Shown: one piece after another, positions 37,070-46,540 of the stretch
How positions within the stretch are numbered: the first letter of the stretch is position 1
Layout: each line of letters begins with the position of its first letter
NCBI GenBank assembly: GCA_944326855.1
Contig: CALVFO010000025.1
Location: 1-64,000 of the forward strand
Source: an uncultured Alistipes sp.
GTDB lineage: Bacteria; Bacteroidota; Bacteroidia; Bacteroidales; Rikenellaceae
Length of the DNA stretch: 64,000 nucleotides
Direction of reading: 5' to 3'
Program-made: the position numbers and the translations under genes
Notes under the pieces: model-generated
Told to the model about the DNA's origin: nothing
Database searches by the model: none
What the model saw: only the letters and a program-made list of their open reading frames with translations

Positions 37070-37696
37070 TTAACGCGGCAGATAAACCACTTTTTTGGTC
37101 TCGAAAAACGGATCGTCGAACCAGTCGCCGATCTCATACAACCGATACGGTTTGCCCGTCGCCGCCAGTTCCTCGGCCAAATCCCCGCCTTTCAGATACA
37201 ATATGCCGGCCGGAAGCGTTCCGGCCGTCGTACCCGGGTCGATCTTATTCCAAACCCAACCCACGAACGTCTTCATCTCTGTCACAGCCCGGCTCACCAC
37301 ATAGTCGAAACGACCGGGCAACTGCTCCGCCCGGGCCTGAAGGACCGTCACATTTTCCAAACCGATCGCCCGAACCACTTCGCTGACTACCCGAATCTTC
37401 TTACCGATCGAATCGACCAACGTAAAACGGGCTTCCGGAAACAAAACCGCCAACGGAACCCCCGGAAATCCTCCCCCCGTACCGACATCCAAAATACGGG
37501 CCCCGGCCCGGAAACGACACACTTCGGCAATCGCCAACGAGTGCAGCACATGACGGACATACAACTGATCGATATCCTTTCTCGAAATGACGTTGATCCG
37601 TTCATTCCATTCGCGGTATACATCCCCCAAGGCGGACAACTGATCGAGTTGTCGGGCCGTAAGATCGGGAAAATAACGGGTCAGAATTTCCATCAT
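37070..37696 (-). CDS. rsmG: 16S rRNA (guanine-527-N7) methyltransferase
   Basis: AdoMet-dependent enzyme that methylates G527 of 16S rRNA. The AdoMet loop is ILDVGTGGGFPGVPLA at about 69-84, preceded by the family segment NVISRKDIDQLYVRHVLHSL (about 35-54). Length 208 is usual. Two ATG codons stand in tandem at 37696 and 37693; the first is used here. It is followed by the rpmH promoter and preceded by the sigma factor gene on the same strand (44-base gap). Confidence 0.95.
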   Translation of the reverse strand: MMEILTRYFPDLTARQLDQLSALGDVYREWNERINVISRKDIDQLYVRHVLHSLAIAEVCRFRAGARILDVGTGGGFPGVPLAVLFPEARFTLVDSIGKKIRVVSEVVRAIGLENVTVLQARAEQLPGRFDYVVSRAVTEMKTFVGWVWNKIDPGTTAGTLPAGILYLKGGDLAEELAATGKPYRLYEIGDWFDDPFFETKKVVYLPR

Positions 37697-37740
37697 CGGT
37701 TTGAATCTACAACATGAAACGATCCCGGAGAAACACGCTT

Positions 37741-38328
37741 TCAGAGCATGTTCTCCTGGCTTTCGGTAATGAAACGACAGAGCTGCTCCCGGGCCCGGTG
37801 AATCTGCGTCTTGACCGTCCCCATGGGCAAGCCCAATTCGGCCGCAATCTCTTCATAGGAAAACTCCCGGAAAAATCGCAATTCGATCAACCTCCGATAC
37901 CGGGGCGGCATGCGCAAAATAAATGCCTCCAAACGATCGCGCGTCTGATCGTTGATCATGCTCTCCTCCGGAGAAGGAGCATTATAGGCCGGCAAGGCTC
38001 CCGACGTATCCGAAGTTTTGTCAAGGGAGACCATTTCTTCACGTTTGCGACGCACATAATCAATGAACGTATTGCGGGCGATGGTATAGATCCACTGCCC
38101 GAACGTATAATCCGGTTTATAACGATGTAAGTTCAGATAGGCCTTCACAAAAGCCTCCTGCAACAAATCGTCCGCATCGTCGACATTCCCTCCCGTACGC
38201 TGCAAATACAACTGGTGGATGGAGTCCCGGTAGCGATTAAACAGATGTTCGAAAGCACTCGAGTCCCCGCCCAGAACCTGCTCGACGAGCTGCTGGTCGG
38301 TGGCGACAATGTAATTTTCTATCTCCAT
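37741..38328 (-). CDS. ECF-type RNA polymerase sigma factor
   Basis: Sigma-70 family protein of 195 residues. Region 2 (about 25-95) shows DADDLLQEAFVKAYLNL and FGQWIYTIARNTFIDYVRRK; region 4 (about 130-185) shows MPPRYRRLIELRFFREFSYEEIA followed by the HTH MGTVKTQIHRAR. No anti-sigma (FecR-like) or SusC/D pair is adjacent, unlike many Bacteroidota ECF loci. Its start overlaps the end of the upstream GT2 gene by 10 bases, so the two are coupled. Target genes cannot be inferred. Confidence 0.93.
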   Translation of the reverse strand: MEIENYIVATDQQLVEQVLGGDSSAFEHLFNRYRDSIHQLYLQRTGGNVDDADDLLQEAFVKAYLNLHRYKPDYTFGQWIYTIARNTFIDYVRRKREEMVSLDKTSDTSGALPAYNAPSPEESMINDQTRDRLEAFILRMPPRYRRLIELRFFREFSYEEIAAELGLPMGTVKTQIHRAREQLCRFITESQENML

Positions 38329-39497
38329 ATGGATCGATTAGGACGCAAACAACGGCTGAGACCTAAAAAGGCTTCGGCCAACGGGGCATACAGATCGTAC
38401 AACACATACGCCCACATCAGTTTTCTCTCTCCCAATCGCAGGGCGATCCGTCTCATGACGTTCGTCACGATCAACTCTCGCAACAGCACGAAAAATACAG
38501 GCACGGCCAACCACAACACCGGTAAAATCACCATCGCCGCAATCGCCGAGCCCCAAAACAAAAAACGGCTCCACAATTCGAGGCCTGTCGTCCAACGAAC
38601 CCCCGAAGGGTAATACCGGAACGCATGGCTGAAATATTTGCGCGTACGATTCCACCAGCTCAACCCTCCGCAAGGAATCTGACGTACCGTAGCATGCGGA
38701 TTCATGACCACGCTGACATTATTCCGGGAAACGATTTCCCGCACAAACAGGTCATCGTCTCCGATATTCATATTCAAATAATTGAAACCCTTGTGCGCAA
38801 AATAAAGGCTTTGTGTATAGCCCAGGTTATAACCGATGCCCCGATAGGCGTGTCCGCGAATGGCAGCACTCAGCCAACGCACCGAGGTTGCCATCCGACA
38901 GCAGCGCATCCACCGATTGGCAAAGCCTTTCTGGGGTTCGATGCCACAATAGCCCAACACCACATCACCCGAAATGAATCCCTTGGCCATCAACGAGATC
39001 CATTTATTCGAAACCGGATAAGCATCGGCCCGGGTCAACAACAAATGTTCGTAACGAGCCGCTTTGATACCGACCGTAATGGCCAGTTTGATGCTATGAT
39101 CGTAATGCTGCGTAGCCTTGATCTGCGTCAGGTGCATGTGTTCGTAACGGGCATTGATCTCCGCGAGCATCTCTGCAATCTCGTCATCATAGCTGCAGTC
39201 GACCACCACCACTTCGAATGAATGATAATCCTGTTCGAGCAGTTTGGGCAAACCGTTCTCAACGAAAAAATAGTTATTCTCCCGTACCACCACAATCACC
39301 GAAATCGGCGGAGTCGGAATCTCTATCCGAATACCCCGGTTGTTACGGAAACGGGGTAAACCTCCGTACAATTTCAGATAATACCACAACTGAACGAAAA
39401 AACAAAAGAGCATCAAGCCCAACAGACTCAATGCGATATGGCGGAACAAAACCCCGTTTGCCGTCAGGGCTTGATAAAAAAGGTCGAACAATTCCAC
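38319..39497 (-). CDS. Membrane-anchored family 2 glycosyltransferase
   Basis: A 392-residue GT2 enzyme. Start codon is GTG at 39497. One membrane helix lies near the N-terminus (about 22-42); the GT-A domain spans about 60-270 (ISVIVVVRENN; the DAYP acceptor of the DxD region near 157; a QxxRW-like NRTRKYFSHAFRYY near 288); further helices lie at about 310-345. Such enzymes add sugars to lipid carriers or extrude polysaccharide; the acceptor is unknown. It overlaps the ECF sigma factor gene (10 bases), which it precedes. A -7 box lies upstream at 39518-39525. Confidence 0.88.
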   Translation of the reverse strand: MELFDLFYQALTANGVLFRHIALSLLGLMLFCFFVQLWYYLKLYGGLPRFRNNRGIRIEIPTPPISVIVVVRENNYFFVENGLPKLLEQDYHSFEVVVVDCSYDDEIAEMLAEINARYEHMHLTQIKATQHYDHSIKLAITVGIKAARYEHLLLTRADAYPVSNKWISLMAKGFISGDVVLGYCGIEPQKGFANRWMRCCRMATSVRWLSAAIRGHAYRGIGYNLGYTQSLYFAHKGFNYLNMNIGDDDLFVREIVSRNNVSVVMNPHATVRQIPCGGLSWWNRTRKYFSHAFRYYPSGVRWTTGLELWSRFLFWGSAIAAMVILPVLWLAVPVFFVLLRELIVTNVMRRIALRLGERKLMWAYVLYDLYAPLAEAFLGLSRCLRPNRSIWR

Positions 39498-39517
39498 GCC
39501 GAAATGATACTTTCCCG

Positions 39518-39548
39518 CAAAACTACAAGATTTTGACTAAACCGCCAA
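39518..39548 (-). promoter_or_regulatory. Probable promoter of the GT2-sigma operon
   Basis: Minus-strand CTTG-type -33 (TTG at 39546-39548), 20-base spacer, TAGTTTTG (39518-39525). Confidence 0.5.
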
Positions 39549-39737
39549 GGAGAAATTCACTTTATCCCGCCGGGACGACTCTCTCCCAACGAAGGATACC
39601 AGCCGTTCTGGAACGGTGCCAACCGACACCTCACTCTTTCCCAAATCACCGGGAAAATCGGTTCTGTACACCTCAGACCGCCATCTGCGATCTGACCGCA
39701 AAATCGGCAAGACTTATCGGCCTTATCCGCCCCGAAA

Positions 39738-40931
39738 CTACTCATCCGAGGCCGACAACTGCAAGGCTAAAGCGGACAAAGTCGCCACCCCCACCTCCAA
39801 GGCTTCCTCATTGGGATTAAAGCCCGGGGTATGCAATCCTCCGGCTTCACGTCCATCCGCATACCCGACCCCCAAACGATAAAAAATACTGGGATAACGC
39901 TGCGAATAGGAGCCGAAATCCTCGGCCGTCATCCGCAACGGCAGTTCAGTAATATGCTCCTCACCCCACAACCCGGCCATCACATTCCGGGTGAGAGCGC
40001 TCAAAGCCGGATCGTTCACGACACAAGGATAGCCACCCGGCGCCACATTGACCTCAATGTGCACGCCATGAGCCTCGCCGATTCCGCGCGCGATTTCGTG
40101 TATCCGCTGCAAAGCCTGAGCCCGCCACCGTTCGTCCATGGTACGCAGGGTCCCTTCCAGAAAAACCTCGGAAGGAATTACATTCGTCGCACCGTCGGCC
40201 TGTATCCGCCCGAATGACAATACGGTCGGGATGGTCGTATCCACATTGCGACTGGCCACCTGCTGCAAAGCCATCAACAAAGCCGCCGACGCCAACACCG
40301 GATCGGCCAGCAAATGAGGCAAAGCCGCATGTCCTCCCCGACCCTGCACTTTAATCCGGATTTCATCGCTGGACGCCATGTACTTCCCGCTCCGCAAACC
40401 CAACGTCCCGGCCGGCAGTTCAGGAGCCACATGCTCGCCGACAAAGGCCCGCAGTTCATATCCCTGAAACGGATCCTCGGCCAACACCCGGGAAGCGCCT
40501 CCGGGACTCAACTCCTCACCCGGCTGAAAAAGCCCAAATACCGTCCCCTGTATCTCCCCGCGACAGGCCTGAAGCAAATGCATCGCTCCCAGCAAACAAG
40601 CCGTATGCAGATCGTGACCACAGGCATGCATCACCCCTGCATTTCGGGAGGAAAACGGCAAACCCGTATCTTCCTGAATCGGCAAAGCGTCCATATCGGC
40701 CCGCAAAACCACACCGCGTTTTCGATCGCCCCGCCCTTCGATCCGGGCCAGCAAACCAGTCCCCGCTACCGGCTCGAACGGAATCCCGGCCCGCGTCAAA
40801 CATTCGGCCACATAGCGCGAAGTCTCATATTCCTGAAACGACAGCTCCGGATGAGCATGCAGATGACGCCGAAAAGCCAATGTCCGGTCCCTCCATGCCC
40901 GAGCTGCCTTCTTAATCGTTTCGTAATCCAT
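39738..40931 (-). CDS. M20D-family amidohydrolase (N-acyl-amino acid deacylase type)
   Basis: Zinc metallohydrolase of 397 residues that likely removes acyl groups from amino acids. Metal-site motifs are RADMDALP (about 87-94), ACGHDLHTA (about 116-124), and FQPGEELSPGGA (about 151-162, with the catalytic Glu pair). A GEHVAPELPAGTLGLR segment and the dimerisation domain (about 200-310) follow. No signal peptide, so it is cytoplasmic. The family includes hippurate hydrolase and indole-acetyl-amino acid hydrolases; the substrate is not decidable. The MetH-like gene lies 139 bases upstream on the same strand. Confidence 0.92.
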   Translation of the reverse strand: MDYETIKKAARAWRDRTLAFRRHLHAHPELSFQEYETSRYVAECLTRAGIPFEPVAGTGLLARIEGRGDRKRGVVLRADMDALPIQEDTGLPFSSRNAGVMHACGHDLHTACLLGAMHLLQACRGEIQGTVFGLFQPGEELSPGGASRVLAEDPFQGYELRAFVGEHVAPELPAGTLGLRSGKYMASSDEIRIKVQGRGGHAALPHLLADPVLASAALLMALQQVASRNVDTTIPTVLSFGRIQADGATNVIPSEVFLEGTLRTMDERWRAQALQRIHEIARGIGEAHGVHIEVNVAPGGYPCVVNDPALSALTRNVMAGLWGEEHITELPLRMTAEDFGSYSQRYPSIFYRLGVGYADGREAGGLHTPGFNPNEEALEVGVATLSALALQLSASDE

Positions 40932-41070
40932 TTCCTTCTTTCTCGTATTCCTTTGTTGGCGGAGAACCGGGATCGTCCATCCTTTACATCGACCGATCCA
41001 TCCTCTTTCTGTCCGACGACCCGTCCCCGATGCGGATTCCGAACGGTCCGCCAGAACCCCTTCACTCCCG

Positions 41071-43656
41071 CTACGACAAACCCCGATCGAGTATCGTCAC
41101 AAAATCGGACGGTCCGGCGGCATAATACACCGGAGCATCGTATAACGGCTGCAAGGTATTTTCCACCCATCGGGCATCTACGGCCGGGCCACCCACCAGC
41201 AACGGAACCCGCAAACCTCGACGCCGGGCCTCCAGCGCCACCCGTACCATATCATCCCGCCCGCTGCCGAGCGTAGCCTGAAGAATGATCGCAACCGCCC
41301 CGCAACGCAACGTTTCATTCACGATCCGCAACGCCAACGGCCGACCGCTGAGATTTTCCACCCCATATCCCCGGGCCTGCAACAAAGGCAACACGGCATT
41401 TTTTCCCAGATCCTGTACATCTCCGGCCAGAGAAGGCAACATCACGCGACCTGTCGACGGAAGTTCGGAAATCCCGCTACGGCGCGACAAGGCCGAGGAG
41501 AGCTTTTGCACCACTTTCGCACTACGTATCCACTGGGGCCCAAACAGTTCATTTCCCCGCCATAAGACCGACAAACGTCGTATGGCTCCATCCCACGGAC
41601 CATCGCCCCAGTCCCGGAAATCACCCAGCTGTGCACCCACGACATCCAGCAGGCCTTCCGGATCCTCCAACTGACCGCAGACAATCGAACGGATCAAACG
41701 ATCGGGGCCCGATACGCCTTCCGATTCTGCCGCAAAGCCCTCCCTGGAGATGGTCGCCGAAGCCCAGGCCTTCAAACGGGAAGGGGCATCCGGGCGACGA
41801 CCCAATACCAAATCCTCACAACATTCCCGCAAATCGGGATCCATCTCCGTATATACCAATCGCAAGGCCGAAGGTTCCACCAAGCCCAAAGTCAATCCGG
41901 CCGGCACCGCATGATACAACAACACCGAACACAATCCGGCTCGGAGCCGAGGATCTTCGACATACGGTGCAGCAAAACATTCCAAATCTCCAAACAGACG
42001 GGCATCCGGGCAGTGCTTTCTGATCCACCGACAGGCTTCGATCGCATCGGCATTCCGATGCACATCCGCTCCATCTTCAGTCGTTGCCGGCGAGAGCATC
42101 ACATCAAAGATGATTTCTTCGGGACGCATGCCGGCTCCCGTCAACAAACAGTACATACGTCCGGCGATTCCGATGCTTCGTTCATAGCCGTCGGCCTCTC
42201 CCTGCTCATCAGCCAGGCGCAACACAGGTACAGCTCCATATCGCAAGACCTGATGCACATCGTCCAAAAAGGCTCGCTCGCCTCGGCACAACGAAACCGA
42301 CCGCATCAACGATTTCCCCTGCACGCACGCCAATCCCGTTTCCCACACCTCTCTCCGAGAGGACTCGATCAACCAGGGCACCCGGGAAACCCCCGGATCG
42401 GACATGGCCAGATTCAAAAAAGACCGCATGGCCTTCTCCGATTCGATTCCCTCGATATCCAGACAAACGCTCATCAACTGGGCGCCTGCATTCACCTGAC
42501 CGGAGACAAGTCCCAAGGCACTCTCATACTGTCCCGAGCGGATCTTCTCCGCAAAAGCCGTCTGCGCGGGACGAGCCCCGGCACCGATCACCCAAAACGA
42601 ATCCTCTGCTGAAAAGGTCAAATCTTCCAGTCCGCTCAAACGCGTCATGCGGGACAAAGCCGGTATCTTACGAGGCTCATAACGGATCGCCAAGGCAGCG
42701 ATGGCCCGGATATGATCCGGTGTGGTTCCACAACAGCCTCCGACAATATTCAACAATCCGTGCTGCAAATAACTTTCGATCGCATGCGCCATGCCTTCCG
42801 GCGTCTGGGCATATCCTCCGCTCCCATCCGGCAAACCGGCATTAGGATGCACCGACACGGCACAATCGGCCACCCGGGCGATCCGTTCCACAAACGGCAA
42901 CATCTGCTCCGCCCCCAATCCACAGTTCAACCCGACCGACAAGACATTTGCACGACGTACCGATGCATAAAAAGCCTCCAACGTCTGGCCCGACAGCGTT
43001 CTTCCGCTGGCATCGGTCAACGTACCGGAAACCATGGCCGGAATGCGAGTACCTTGTGCGGTGTTCACGGCATCCAAGGCATACAAGGCCGCTTTGGCAT
43101 TAAGCGCATCGAAAAAGGTTTCGATCAGAATCACATCGACCCCGCCGTCAACCAATCCCCGAATCTGATCGCGATAGGTACGTTCCAATTCTTCAAACGT
43201 TACCGACCGGGCCGACGGATCGTACAAATCGGGGGACAACGAAGCCGTCCGGTTGGTCGGACCTACCGATCCCGCCACAAAACGAGGTTTGGATGGCTCG
43301 ATCGCAGCATAACGATCTGCCAACGAACGGGCCAGTTGAGCCGCACGCAGATTGATTTCATACACGAATTCGGTCAAGGCGTAATCGGCCAACGAAATCG
43401 CATTGGCATTGAACGTATCGGTGGTAATGATGTCGGCCCCCGCCTGCAAATAGGCTTCATGAACCTGCCCGACCGCTTCGGGACGTATCAAAACCAACAA
43501 ATCGTTACACCCTTTGAGCGGAACCGACCATTCGGCAAAACGTTCGCCGCGATAATCGGACTCCTCCAACCCGTAACGCTGAATCATGGTGCCCAGACCT
43601 CCGTCCAACACCAAAATGCGCCGGGTAAGTTCATCATAAACGGAAAAAACAGACAT
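41071..43656 (-). CDS. MetH-like protein: intact homocysteine domain, degenerate folate and cobalamin domains
   Basis: An 861-residue relative of cobalamin-dependent methionine synthase. Residues 1-325 are a well-kept homocysteine-binding barrel (VLDGGLGTMIQ; zinc cysteines in GLNC at 245 and GGCCGT at 308-309). Residues about 353-625 align to the pterin-binding domain, but hallmark motifs are gone: GERTNVTGS reads GAGARPAQT, DINMDDG reads SVCLDIE, DSSKW reads ESSRR. Residues about 640-861 resemble the cap and cobalamin domains, but DxHxxG reads DVQDLG, so the cobalt-ligating histidine is Gln748, and the SGLITPS loop reads LQATLGS. The AdoMet reactivation domain (about 330 residues) is absent. 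The frame is unbroken. Normal folate/B12 methionine synthesis is unlikely; a different methyl donor, a partner, or a regulatory role is possible. Confidence 0.85.
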   Translation of the reverse strand: MSVFSVYDELTRRILVLDGGLGTMIQRYGLEESDYRGERFAEWSVPLKGCNDLLVLIRPEAVGQVHEAYLQAGADIITTDTFNANAISLADYALTEFVYEINLRAAQLARSLADRYAAIEPSKPRFVAGSVGPTNRTASLSPDLYDPSARSVTFEELERTYRDQIRGLVDGGVDVILIETFFDALNAKAALYALDAVNTAQGTRIPAMVSGTLTDASGRTLSGQTLEAFYASVRRANVLSVGLNCGLGAEQMLPFVERIARVADCAVSVHPNAGLPDGSGGYAQTPEGMAHAIESYLQHGLLNIVGGCCGTTPDHIRAIAALAIRYEPRKIPALSRMTRLSGLEDLTFSAEDSFWVIGAGARPAQTAFAEKIRSGQYESALGLVSGQVNAGAQLMSVCLDIEGIESEKAMRSFLNLAMSDPGVSRVPWLIESSRREVWETGLACVQGKSLMRSVSLCRGERAFLDDVHQVLRYGAVPVLRLADEQGEADGYERSIGIAGRMYCLLTGAGMRPEEIIFDVMLSPATTEDGADVHRNADAIEACRWIRKHCPDARLFGDLECFAAPYVEDPRLRAGLCSVLLYHAVPAGLTLGLVEPSALRLVYTEMDPDLRECCEDLVLGRRPDAPSRLKAWASATISREGFAAESEGVSGPDRLIRSIVCGQLEDPEGLLDVVGAQLGDFRDWGDGPWDGAIRRLSVLWRGNELFGPQWIRSAKVVQKLSSALSRRSGISELPSTGRVMLPSLAGDVQDLGKNAVLPLLQARGYGVENLSGRPLALRIVNETLRCGAVAIILQATLGSGRDDMVRVALEARRRGLRVPLLVGGPAVDARWVENTLQPLYDAPVYYAAGPSDFVTILDRGLS

Positions 43657-43722
43657 ACACCTTCACATCGTTGTCCGGAATGAAGAATCCGGAAGTAAAA
43701 CAAAAGTAAAAAAGAGCGGATC

Positions 43723-44805
43723 TTACTTTTTGAAGATCTCTACTTCAAAAAGTTTATCCCAGTACTTGCCGGTCACGAAGATACGACGCCCCTTGGCATC
43801 GTAGGCAATACCGTTGAAAACATCGGTTTCGGGGCCTATATCCGATGCGGAGAGCAGCCCGCTCATGTCGATCACCCCCGTAACGGCCCCCGTATGAGGA
43901 TCGATGCGTACGATCTTGTCGGTCGTGTATACATTCGCCCACAGTTCTCCGCCGATCCATTCCATTTCATTAATATACAATATCTTACTCTGATCCGTAT
44001 ACACTTCCAATGTGCGAAGCGGCTTGAAAGTAGCCGGATCGAGAACCTTGATCTTTTCCGTTCCGTCGCTCATGTACAACCAGCGACCGTCGGTAGCCAA
44101 CCCCCAGCCCTCACCGGCATAATTGAACTCGCCGACTTTGTCAAACGTCGCCCGATCATAAACCAACGCCTTGTTATTCTGCCAGGTCAGTTGATAAAAC
44201 TTGTCTTTCAACAACACCAAACCTTCCCCGAAGTATTCCCGAGGCAAATTGAGGTTTTGAAGCACCTGTCCCGTCGTCAGATCCACCTTCCGCAGGGATG
44301 ACTGCCCCAGAACCCCCGTACTTTCATACAACACGCCCTCATACCACAACAACCCCTGCGTATAGGCACCTTTGTCGTGCGGATAAACGGCCTTCACCTT
44401 ATGACCGTACAGCACGGGAGGGTCGGCCGCCAAAACCGTACACTCCCCGGCCCGTTTTTCGGACTGACCGTCCCGATAAGCCGTCATCGTATAAATCAAT
44501 CGTCCCGTCGGATGATTGCGGCGAATGATGTAACGATAGCCCGTTGAATCCACCCGACACAAACGCTGACCCCGTACCGACAACACCACACTGTCGACCT
44601 GTGTCCCCGATTCGAGCGTATAAACCATTCGGATCGTATCGCCCTGGCGGACCTGCGTCCCATACACCGGCCACACCGAAGCGAGCAACCGGGGGGGCTG
44701 CACCTCCGATGAGGTTCCGGCAGAACGGTCCCCAGAACCCACACACGAAAGCAATAGCCCTGCCATGCCTATCAGGATCCAAGCAAATCTTCCTCTCATT
44801 CGCAT
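43723..44805 (-). CDS. Glutamine cyclotransferase-type lipoprotein
   Basis: Exported protein of 360 residues in the family that converts N-terminal glutamine to pyroglutamate. The ATG at 44805 gives a lipoprotein signal (MRMRGRFAWILIGMAGLLLSC); the frame is open upstream but would cross the promoter. Residues about 30-115 form an Ig-like domain, and about 120-358 a five-bladed propeller (DKGAYTQGLLWYEG, GEGWGLATDG, KILYINEMEWIGGELWANVY, DVFNGIAYD). A TACCTTTG -7 box lies just upstream. It follows nothing on its strand, being divergent from serS. Confidence 0.9.
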   Translation of the reverse strand: MRMRGRFAWILIGMAGLLLSCVGSGDRSAGTSSEVQPPRLLASVWPVYGTQVRQGDTIRMVYTLESGTQVDSVVLSVRGQRLCRVDSTGYRYIIRRNHPTGRLIYTMTAYRDGQSEKRAGECTVLAADPPVLYGHKVKAVYPHDKGAYTQGLLWYEGVLYESTGVLGQSSLRKVDLTTGQVLQNLNLPREYFGEGLVLLKDKFYQLTWQNNKALVYDRATFDKVGEFNYAGEGWGLATDGRWLYMSDGTEKIKVLDPATFKPLRTLEVYTDQSKILYINEMEWIGGELWANVYTTDKIVRIDPHTGAVTGVIDMSGLLSASDIGPETDVFNGIAYDAKGRRIFVTGKYWDKLFEVEIFKK

Positions 44806-44828
44806 CTTACGGCATTTATTTGATAACA

Positions 44829-44836
44829 CAAAGGTA
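44829..44836 (-). promoter_or_regulatory. Probable -7 promoter element of the glutamine cyclotransferase gene
   Basis: TACCTTTG on the minus strand, 24 bases before the ATG at 44805. This supports the chosen start. Confidence 0.5.
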
Positions 44837-44973
44837 TAAAAAAACGGACAGGTCCGGGTCGTTCCCGCCCAAATTCCCGGCATTTTCACCCCTTCAAATT
44901 CCGGTTTAACCCTTTCTGAACGGTCCTTTGAAAGATAAAACGCTCGAAAGGTCCGATTTAGTGAGTTTCTTGT

Positions 44974-44981
44974 TATCTTTG
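44974..44981 (+). promoter_or_regulatory. Probable -7 promoter element of serS
   Basis: TATCTTTG, 36 bases before the ATG; consensus match, weak -33. Confidence 0.45.
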
Positions 44982-45016
44982 TCGCATATTACTAAAAACG
45001 AATCAACCTTTCAGTC

Positions 45017-46288
45017 ATGCTGACACTCAAGCAACTTCGTGAAAATCGTGCCTACGCGCTCGAACGACTGGCCGTCAAAGGCGTAGACGCAACCGCCACC
45101 CTGGATAAAATCGAACAACTGGACGACACCCGCAAAGCCATTCAGGGTAAACTGGACGCTAATCTGGCTCAACAAAATGCCGTCGCCAAACAGATCGGCA
45201 TGCTGTTCAAGGCCGGCAAGCAGGACGAAGCCAACGCCGCCAAAGCGACGACCGCCGAGCTCAAAGAAGAATCGAAAGCCTTAGAAAGCCAACTGCGCCA
45301 AACCGAAGCACAACTCAACGAAGCCATCGTTACGCTGCCTAACTTCCCGCATGTCTCGGTTCCCAAAGGATTAACGGCGGCCGACAACGAAATTGTACGT
45401 ACCGGCGGTGAAATGCCCCATCTGCCCTCCGATGCCAAACCTCACTGGGAACTGGCCAGTCAATACGACATCATCGATTTCGAACTGGGCGTCAAACTGA
45501 CCGGAGCCGGATTCCCCGTCTATAAAGGGCAAGGATCGGCTCTGCAACGGGCACTGATCTCCTTCTTCCTGGATTGCAATACGGCAGCCGGATATACGGA
45601 AGTCATGCCTCCGCTGATGGTCAACGAAGCATCGGGTTTCGGCACGGGCCAGTTGCCCGATAAGGAAGGACAGATGTACCACGTCAACCTCGACAACTTC
45701 TACCTGATTCCCACGGCCGAAGTGCCCGTCACGAATATCTATCGAGACGTCATCCTCAACGAAAGCGACTTCCCCGTCAAACTGACCGCCTATACACCCT
45801 GCTTCCGCCGCGAAGCCGGATCCTACGGCAAAGATGTGCGGGGTCTCAACCGTCTGCACCAGTTCGATAAAGTGGAAATCGTACAGATCAGCCATCCGGA
45901 TGTTTCCTATCAGGCTCTGGACGGCATGGTAGCCCATGTAGAAAGCATCGTGCAAAAACTCGAACTGCCGTACCGAATCGTCCGTCTGTGCGGAGGCGAC
46001 ATGAGTTTCACCTCGGCGCTGACTTTCGATTTCGAAGTGTATTCGGCCGCTCAAGGTCGTTGGCTGGAAGTCTCTTCGGTATCGAACTTCGAATCTTTCC
46101 AGGCCAATCGTTTGAAACTGCGCTGGAAAGACAGCAACAAGAAAACCCATTTGGCCCATACGCTCAATGGCAGTTCTTTGGCTCTGCCGCGTATCGTGGC
46201 CGCCCTGCTGGAAAACAACCAGACGCCCGACGGAATCCGCATTCCCAAGGCGCTGGTGCCCTACACCCGCTTCGAGATGATCAAATAG
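45017..46288 (+). CDS. serS: Seryl-tRNA synthetase
   Basis: Class II synthetase charging tRNA-Ser. A long antiparallel coiled coil occupies about 30-100 (Lys/Glu/Ala-rich). Class II motif 2 is CFRREAGSYGKDVRGLNRLH (about 258-277), and motif 3 is near the C-terminus (SSLALPRIVAALLENNQ). Length 423 is normal. It stands alone: divergent from the cyclotransferase gene and followed by a terminator at 46311. Confidence 0.97.
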   Translation: MLTLKQLRENRAYALERLAVKGVDATATLDKIEQLDDTRKAIQGKLDANLAQQNAVAKQIGMLFKAGKQDEANAAKATTAELKEESKALESQLRQTEAQLNEAIVTLPNFPHVSVPKGLTAADNEIVRTGGEMPHLPSDAKPHWELASQYDIIDFELGVKLTGAGFPVYKGQGSALQRALISFFLDCNTAAGYTEVMPPLMVNEASGFGTGQLPDKEGQMYHVNLDNFYLIPTAEVPVTNIYRDVILNESDFPVKLTAYTPCFRREAGSYGKDVRGLNRLHQFDKVEIVQISHPDVSYQALDGMVAHVESIVQKLELPYRIVRLCGGDMSFTSALTFDFEVYSAAQGRWLEVSSVSNFESFQANRLKLRWKDSNKKTHLAHTLNGSSLALPRIVAALLENNQTPDGIRIPKALVPYTRFEMIK

Positions 46289-46310
46289 GCTCGTTCCAAT
46301 CTTTTCGCAT

Positions 46311-46340
46311 AAAGCCGCCTGTATGTCAGGCGGTTTTTTT
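46311..46340 (+). terminator. Rho-independent terminator after serS
   Basis: Stem GCCGCCTG/CAGGCGGT-type with a short loop and seven T at the end. Confidence 0.85.
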
Positions 46341-46449
46341 CGTCCCGGACCACATCAGCCTCCGGGAGTTCCAATCGTTCAGAATTTTCTGAACGCTCCT
46401 GCTATCTTCCCCGAGCAGTCGAACATCCCGCATCCGTAGACCAACGGGT

Positions 46450-46480
46450 TTTGTCTTCCGCAAAAGTATCGTTACCTTTG
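46450..46480 (+). promoter_or_regulatory. Promoter of the GH106 gene
   Basis: TTTG (46450-46453), exactly 19 bases, TACCTTTG (46473-46480): a textbook Bacteroidota promoter, 60 bases before the ATG at 46541. Confidence 0.8.
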
Positions 46481-46540
46481 ATGAGTGCAATCGATTGGCG
46501 GCAATCGACCGCGCCACAACCTATTCAATCTACTAACAGC

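Noticed and set aside
43657-43722. Cobalamin or SAM riboswitch ahead of the MetH-like gene
   Set aside because: The gap is only 66 bases and shows no conserved riboswitch core.
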